A DNA stretch of 64,000 bases, taken from NCBI RefSeq assembly GCF_000967965.1, contig NZ_LACC01000013.1, positions 124,001 through 188,000 on the forward strand. Reading direction: 5' to 3'. Below, in pieces: positions 60,151 to 64,000 of the stretch. Position 1 is the stretch's first letter; the number at the start of each line of letters is the position of its first letter. This stretch comes from Pseudomonas fluorescens. GTDB taxonomy: Bacteria > Pseudomonadota > Gammaproteobacteria > Pseudomonadales > Pseudomonadaceae. The notes beneath the pieces were generated by a model. It made no database searches. It saw only the letters and a program-made list of their open reading frames with translations, and had not been told where the DNA came from. Made by a program: the position numbers and the translations under genes.

Positions 60151-60440
60151 CTGTAGGAGCGAGCCTGCTCGCGATAGCGCCAGCCCAGCCACCATCAATG
60201 CTGAAGATGCACTGCAATCACAAACCACTCACCACTCGGGCCAAACAATGCCCGTCAGCCCACCGCAATCCATGTAGGAGCGAGCCTGCCCGCGAAAGCG
60301 CCAGCCCAGCCACCATCAATGCTGAAGATGCACCGCAATCACAACCCAGTCACCGACTCAGGCCAAATAATGCCTGTCAGCTCACCGCAATCCCTGTGGG
60401 AGCGAGCTTGCTCGCGATAGCGCCAGCCCAAACAACATAA
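60151..60440. repeat. Three tandem REP units with ~121-base period
   Basis: The REP word (C)TGTAGGAGCGAGCCTGCTCG occurs in direct orientation at 60151, 60272 and 60394, each followed by CGCCAGCCCA and then closely related intervening sequence (CACCATCAATGCTGAAGATGCAC, with a degraded third copy). The period is 121 then 122 bases. This is a tandem amplification of one REP plus its flank, distinct from the inverted REPINs elsewhere. Confidence 0.9.
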
Positions 60441-60495
60441 ATGCCGAATCAACCACCACCATCACAAACCACCCACACCCCACAGGCCTCAAACA

Positions 60496-60807
60496 CTAAC
60501 CCTCAGCCGTCGCCCCCGCCCGCTTGGCTACCGGCGCACAAGTCCGATCCCGCGTCAGCACCTTCACCGCATCATCCACCAACGCCTTGCTCATCGAAGT
60601 CAGATAATGCGCAGCCCAAGCGTGACGGTCAGTGTCTGTGGCATAAGCGGCATCTTCGGTGAGCGTTTTAGCCAGGAACAGAAAGTCGGAGGCCATGGAC
60701 AACGCATCGCCAAGAGGAACGCCGCGAGTGACATGAAACAGCGCTTGATCCGCGCAATAGATCACGGGCGTCAGGCCGATGGTTTTGAGTTCGGATTGTT
60801 CAGTCAT
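60496..60807 (-). CDS. Small DUF3077-family-like protein
   Basis: A 103-residue protein of the type often annotated DUF3077/DUF6124 in Pseudomonas. The core is LFHVTRGVPLGDALSMASDFLFLAKTLTEDA, with an N-terminal TPVIYCADQ. GGAGGT lies before the ATG at 60807. Cytoplasmic, no motifs of known catalysis. Function unknown. It stands beside the repeat array at the edge of the accessory segment. Confidence 0.6.
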   Translation of the reverse strand: MTEQSELKTIGLTPVIYCADQALFHVTRGVPLGDALSMASDFLFLAKTLTEDAAYATDTDRHAWAAHYLTSMSKALVDDAVKVLTRDRTCAPVAKRAGATAEG

Positions 60808-60940
60808 TGGCCACCTCCGAGGATGGAGAGGCAATGGGGGAGGGTGTTACGCGATTGGGAATTGCGTAGAGGGGAAAGCCAAATTTCAAACGGATTGATG
60901 CTGCGCATTATCCAACTCCTTGATATGAGGAGCTGCCACG

Positions 60941-61033
60941 TTCGTTACCACACGAATGGGTGACAGCTGTGCGCAGGGTGGTAAACCGGGAATCAAGGAA
61001 ACCGGCACGCCCGAGGGCGTCCCACGCACAGCC
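60941..61033 (+). ncRNA. C4-like antisense RNA candidate
   Basis: A compact multi-stem structure. A hairpin TTCG-TTACCACA-CGAA lies at 60941-60956. A closing stem GCTGTGCG (60966-60973) pairs with CGCACAGC (61025-61032) and encloses a stem ACGCCC (61007-61012) with GGGCGT (61015-61020) and CCGG/CCGG arms near 60986-61005. The CCCGAGGGCG word and overall layout resemble the phage C4 antisense RNA class as I recall it. GTGGTAA (60978-60984) is complementary to TTACCAC in two places (60945-60951 and 61113-61119), as expected for antisense pairing. Confidence 0.55.
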
Positions 61034-61056
61034 GCCATAACTCACGCCGCAGGCAT

Positions 61057-61090
61057 AAAAAAAGCGCCTGATGACGTGATTGGGGGCGCT
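61057..61090 (-). terminator. Possible minus-strand terminator
   Basis: AGCGCC (61063-61068) and GGCGCT (61085-61090) flank a 16-base loop and the minus-strand read continues into a T-run (61057-61062). Short stem, large loop. It lies just after the C4-like element and may also be part of the target region. Confidence 0.35.
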
Positions 61091-61459
61091 GTAGCGCCTT
61101 GAATAACTCGGGTTACCACACCCGGCCGCTGAATTGGCAGCGACGGTGGGAGGGTATCGTGCAGATCGTTTTGCTGCAACCCTTGGAGGCTGCTCCTCAG
61201 TGGAGCAAGTTGAATGTTGCTGAAAAGTAGTGTTACGAATTTTGCTGTCCGCGCTAACATTTTGAATTTATTGAATATATTTTTGTTTTATTGTGGGGGG
61301 ATCTTTGCGCTCTCAGGGGGGATGGTTTCATAGGTGGCACAGAGAGACGGTACGTCTTAACTTACATCCTGTTCGCGATAAACATATTGAATCTGTTTTC
61401 GTGCGATATTGCTGGCGAAGTGCTATACATCGTTACCCAAACAGCGCCAAGGAGTCGGC

Positions 61460-62485
61460 ATGGCCAAGTTCCCGAACCATCCGCGGTATATACCGGTTAT
61501 TAAGTGGCAATCATGGGAGCAAAGAGCTCTTGAGAAAATTGATGCCGCAGTCGTAGCTCGCATGCAGCCCTGCATTGAAGTCCGCACGTCCAAGCAGCAC
61601 CTCTCCATGCTAAGCAAGTTAAAGACAGTCTGGTCGCAAGATGTGCTAGTCGATTACGCAAACCCCAGCGGTCTTCTGACACTTACTCGACAGAACGAGC
61701 TGTTAGATTTTCTCCAGCATGCTGTTCAGCACAAGATTCCTGCCTCCCCAGTATTAGGTCCAGCGCATGTCGCCGCGATGGGGCCAAAATTTTTGACGCT
61801 GGCTGCCACGTTGCCTTCAGTGGCTATCCGCCTGCGTGTTGGGTCGCTCGCAGTACCGCATGATAAGTTAATCCTCGCCCAAGGTGCTTTTGCCACACTT
61901 AAGGCTGCAGGCATCAGTTCCACCCTGATTGTCGATCTTGGGGTTAGCCCGAAAGATTGGACAGCTGCACAGGTCGTTAGCTTCGGGCAGGACCTACGCA
62001 CGCTAGCAGCCATCGGCTACCAAACGATGCACCTCATCTCAGGGGCATACCCGGCAAGCCTGGCTTCGGTGAAAACTGGTAGTGCGAACTTTAAACGATC
62101 GGATTGGGCGTTCTGGAACGATGTAAATGCGATTGTGCCAGATTTGACGATTGGATTTGGCGACTATGGGACACTCTCGCCTGAGTGGACAGAGGAAACA
62201 TTGGAACTACGTAGCAATCGCATCGCGATTCGCTACACTCGAGATAGCAATTGGTTGATTTTACGAGCTGACGGCAAAACGACGAGTGACTCCATTGCTA
62301 TCTCTGAAATCCTTGTTAATAACTATTCGAGTGACTTTAAGGGGGCGACGTATTCGTTTGGTGATCTAATCCTTTCTGAGCGGGCAGACCCTCACTTCCC
62401 AATTAAGAAGAAGCGCTGCGGTCATTATCATATTACCGAAAGCTGGAGCCACCACATTGCTTACGTTATCAAAGAGCAGTATTAA
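61460..62485 (+). CDS. Beta-family (T4 beta protein-like, PF14350-type) protein
   Basis: A 341-residue protein with the family's opening pattern YIPVIKWQSWEQRALEKID then MQPCIEVRTSKQHLSML. The rest alternates strands and helices like a TIM-type barrel (VLVDYANPSGLL, SVAIRLRVGSL, SSTLIVDLGVSP). AAGGAG lies five bases before the ATG at 61460. Codon use is richer in A/T than in the left 60 kb. Beta-family genes are usually seen beside sce7726-like genes in accessory regions, as here, where the stop overlaps that of the convergent sce7726-like gene. The molecular role is unknown; a link to defence is inferred from context. Confidence 0.7.
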   Translation: MAKFPNHPRYIPVIKWQSWEQRALEKIDAAVVARMQPCIEVRTSKQHLSMLSKLKTVWSQDVLVDYANPSGLLTLTRQNELLDFLQHAVQHKIPASPVLGPAHVAAMGPKFLTLAATLPSVAIRLRVGSLAVPHDKLILAQGAFATLKAAGISSTLIVDLGVSPKDWTAAQVVSFGQDLRTLAAIGYQTMHLISGAYPASLASVKTGSANFKRSDWAFWNDVNAIVPDLTIGFGDYGTLSPEWTEETLELRSNRIAIRYTRDSNWLILRADGKTTSDSIAISEILVNNYSSDFKGATYSFGDLILSERADPHFPIKKKRCGHYHITESWSHHIAYVIKEQY

Positions 62486-63035
62486 GTGAGGATTTAGCTC
62501 GTTCGATCAGGCACTGCCGAACTTTCTCCTTCAACTCATCCAAAAGGAGAAGTTCGGCTATTTTAGCTTGGATTACGTAGAGGCTTTTGCTCTTGAAACC
62601 TCGTGTGATTCCCAGTTCTTCCAAGATCAACAGAGCTTCTGCACGTTTCAATAGTGTGGCTAGCACATTGGGCTCATGACGTTTATTGAGCTTTGCCTTT
62701 CGTACCTGCTTAAATGCCTTACCAGCCTCGTTTGGCACCACCATCACTCCCCACCATGGGGGCAGCATAGGCATCGCTTTCTTCAGGTGGCATTCGGCGG
62801 TTACGAGCGTGACCTGATCAAATGCTCGTGCATAACGCGAGCCTTGACCTACGAGTCGTTTGAGCGAGTCGGTCGCGCTTTTGATTTCGTAGCAGTGCAT
62901 GTCCGTTACCTGCACTAGGTCTGCGCGGATCTCACCACCGTTTAGCTCGACCTCTTCCAGGAAGTGGTATGCGTCGCTTGCCATTCCGGTTGCCAAGTGG
63001 TGTGTAAGGGCGATTTTGATTTCAGCTTCGCGCAT
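62469..63035 (-). CDS. sce7726-family protein with a PD-(D/E)XK-like motif
   Basis: A 188-residue protein of the sce7726 type. The segment EIRADLVQVTDMHCYEIKSA gives D39 and E50-x-K52, the D...ExK arrangement of PD-(D/E)XK nuclease folds; DSLKRLVGQGSRYARAFDQVTLV and PPWWGVMVVP are the family marks that follow. The C-terminal half (about 110-188) is helical. The ATG at 63035 is preceded by a weak GAGA site. It converges on the Beta-family gene with 17 bp overlap and is divergent from the metallopeptidase gene. Nuclease activity is inferred from the motif only. Confidence 0.7.
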   Translation of the reverse strand: MREAEIKIALTHHLATGMASDAYHFLEEVELNGGEIRADLVQVTDMHCYEIKSATDSLKRLVGQGSRYARAFDQVTLVTAECHLKKAMPMLPPWWGVMVVPNEAGKAFKQVRKAKLNKRHEPNVLATLLKRAEALLILEELGITRGFKSKSLYVIQAKIAELLLLDELKEKVRQCLIERAKSSLNTAL

Positions 63036-63059
63036 AGTCAGTTCTCAAGGAAGCGGCAA

Positions 63060-63278
63060 TCATGCCGGAAAATAGCCAAGGAGGCTTCCGATTTCCGACG
63101 TGACGAAGGAATTGTAGTCGTATCCCAAAGGCTGACTAAACTCATTTTGGGTTGGTGCGGAAGAGGTAAAAAATTGATGCAAATGTTGAAGCTGTTGATC
63201 TCCGATCCAACGGGAATCTAAGGAAATGGCCTGCCTCCGCCTGGCACGGCTTTCATAATCAGACTTGCAAGCTTGCAT
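63060..63278 (-). CDS. Doubtful small reading frame upstream of the sce7726-like gene
   Basis: A 72-codon minus-strand frame with an AAGGAGG sequence only one base from its ATG at 63278, too close for good initiation. The product (ISLDSRWIGDQQLQHLHQFF then a tail of G/Y/S residues) resembles nothing I recognise. It might be a real small gene of the island or simply the promoter gap between divergent genes. Confidence 0.2.
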   Translation of the reverse strand: MQACKSDYESRARRRQAISLDSRWIGDQQLQHLHQFFTSSAPTQNEFSQPLGYDYNSFVTSEIGSLLGYFPA

Positions 63279-63350
63279 GCCTCCTTATTGCTCATTGCCA
63301 GCTGAGCATGGGAAGATAGGTATTGAAAAAAGCGTTAGAGGAGGTCCCTT

Positions 63351-64000
63351 ATGCATGACGCAAAGACTCCAATAACCGTTAAATCCGCCTTCGAAAGCCT
63401 CCAAGCCGCCGGATATCCGCGCGCTTATGTGACGAGGCTCCTACCTGATTGGTGGGACAATAGCCTTCTGAAAACCAGCGCTGGAGCGTTCCAATTCGCT
63501 CTGATACTGAAACAGCGGCTGGGTCTAGATGTGAATTTCGGACAAGACGGTAATCTGGCGATTGATCCGCGGGCGGCTCATGCTAATTTCAAGCATTTGG
63601 CTGGTACCAACGCAGAAGAGCTTAATGTTGCTGCGAGCCTTGGCATAGCATTGGCGCGCTTGGCTGTGTTTGCCACAAATGTGCCATATATCCAGCTACC
63701 GGCCGATCCTGCTGCCATCTATGCCAAAATCCGCGAGATGAGCGGTCGACCCACTGTAGATTTCGAAGGCTTGCTGGACCTTTGTTGGTTGCATGGGATT
63801 CCAGTGTTGTTCCTTAAGGAGATGCCGAGGAACACCAAAAGAATGACCGGAATGGCGGTGATGGTTGATGGTCGTCCCGCTATTTTGCTGGGCTTTAATT
63901 ATGCCCAACATTCCAAGCAGCTTTTCGTACTAGCCCATGAGCTAGCGCACATTGTATGTGGGCACGTCCAGGACAATGACGTCTTAGTTGACGAAGACAT
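63351..64000 (+). CDS. ImmA/IrrE-type metallopeptidase, C-terminally cut by window end
   Basis: At least 216 codons read from the ATG at 63351 (AGAGGAGGT seven bases before) to the window edge. Residues ~10-60 look like a DNA-binding or helical front (SAFESLQAAGYPRAYVTRLL). The zinc site is H196-E197-L-A-H200 in VLAHELAHIVCGH, the HExxH of the ImmA/IrrE (M78-like) family, which cleave or sense phage- or stress-related repressors. It is divergent from the sce7726-like gene. The rest of the gene, and any partner, lie outside. Low-GC codon use matches the island. Confidence 0.75.
   Translation, partial: MHDAKTPITVKSAFESLQAAGYPRAYVTRLLPDWWDNSLLKTSAGAFQFALILKQRLGLDVNFGQDGNLAIDPRAAHANFKHLAGTNAEELNVAASLGIALARLAVFATNVPYIQLPADPAAIYAKIREMSGRPTVDFEGLLDLCWLHGIPVLFLKEMPRNTKRMTGMAVMVDGRPAILLGFNYAQHSKQLFVLAHELAHIVCGHVQDNDVLVDED

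Noticed and set aside
60198..60440. Short plus-strand frame covering the tandem REP copies
   Set aside because: It translates the repeat units themselves, with no independent support.
60151..60440. Possible CRISPR-like array
   Set aside because: Only three copies, repeat unit of REP type, ~121-base period with similar rather than unique intervening sequence, and no cas genes.
61042..61260. Minus-strand frame of 72 codons across the possible terminator
   Set aside because: Overlaps structured RNA and terminator-like sequence; no ribosome site and no family resemblance that I could defend.
61293..61556. Overlapping plus-strand frames before the Beta-family gene
   Set aside because: They lack ribosome sites and overlap the better-supported start at 61460.
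1..64000. tRNA, rRNA, insertion sequence or integrase genes
   Set aside because: I looked for tRNA-like ends beside the island boundary and for transposase or integrase motifs and saw none, so I make no claim for an attachment site.

Overview
The window is high-GC chromosome (falling in the last ~2.7 kb) from a fluorescent-group Pseudomonas. The evidence is the many REP/REPIN inverted repeats with a GGGAGC(A/T)AGCTCCC-type core, the familiar Pseudomonas gene sets (FDS-type formate dehydrogenase, DUF1302/DUF1329 cluster, a Pseudomonas-type small DUF3077-like protein) and strong GGAG-type ribosome sites. No rRNA, tRNA, CRISPR array or transposase was seen.

Layout. (1) 1-11133: a compact amino-acid-tailoring gene cluster that looks biosynthetic. 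It holds an exporter, ATP-grasp ligase, RidA, cupin, terminator, GST, KamA-like radical SAM aminomutase, class IV aminotransferase, HxE-type Fe/2OG oxygenase, AurF-like diiron oxygenase and metallo-beta-lactamase hydrolase. GntR/MocR-type regulators flank it on both sides. It has no NRPS or PKS, and I do not recognise it as a described pathway; it is my first candidate for a new system. (2) 11486-21453: an unknown protein, a PotABCD-type ABC importer, a LysR regulator, and a coupled amidohydrolase / COG0523 GTPase / class II aldolase operon. (3) 21607-27051: a two-component system divergent from a periplasmic methionine-sulfoxide repair operon (MsrB, DipZ-like CcdA-thioredoxin, MsrA). (4) 27061-32994: LysR with an ArgD-like aminotransferase, a small P-loop kinase, an exported protein with an internal duplication, and a PhoD-like phosphatase.

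(5) 33199-39606: a tightly coupled catabolic-looking operon (quinone oxidoreductase, TauD-like dioxygenase, BKACE, MFS, DsbA-like, Rieske ferredoxin, YeiH-type exporter) closed by a strong terminator. (6) 39746-52436: AraC regulator and a lipid-type operon (small hydrolase, DUF1302, DUF1329, YCF48-like, MMPL/RND, long acyl-CoA dehydrogenase, acyl-CoA ligase). (7) 52736-59555: ion channel, EamA permease with a His-rich tail, and formate dehydrogenase fdsGBAD. (8) 59556-64000: a repeat-rich boundary with three tandem REP units, a DUF3077-like gene and a C4-like antisense RNA. These lead into a lower-GC accessory island encoding a Beta-family protein, an sce7726-family protein with a PD-(D/E)XK-like motif, and an ImmA/IrrE-type metallopeptidase cut by the window end. 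This island is my second candidate system.

All identifications are by reading motifs and family patterns; no database search was run. Start codons were chosen by ribosome-site spacing where several were possible.
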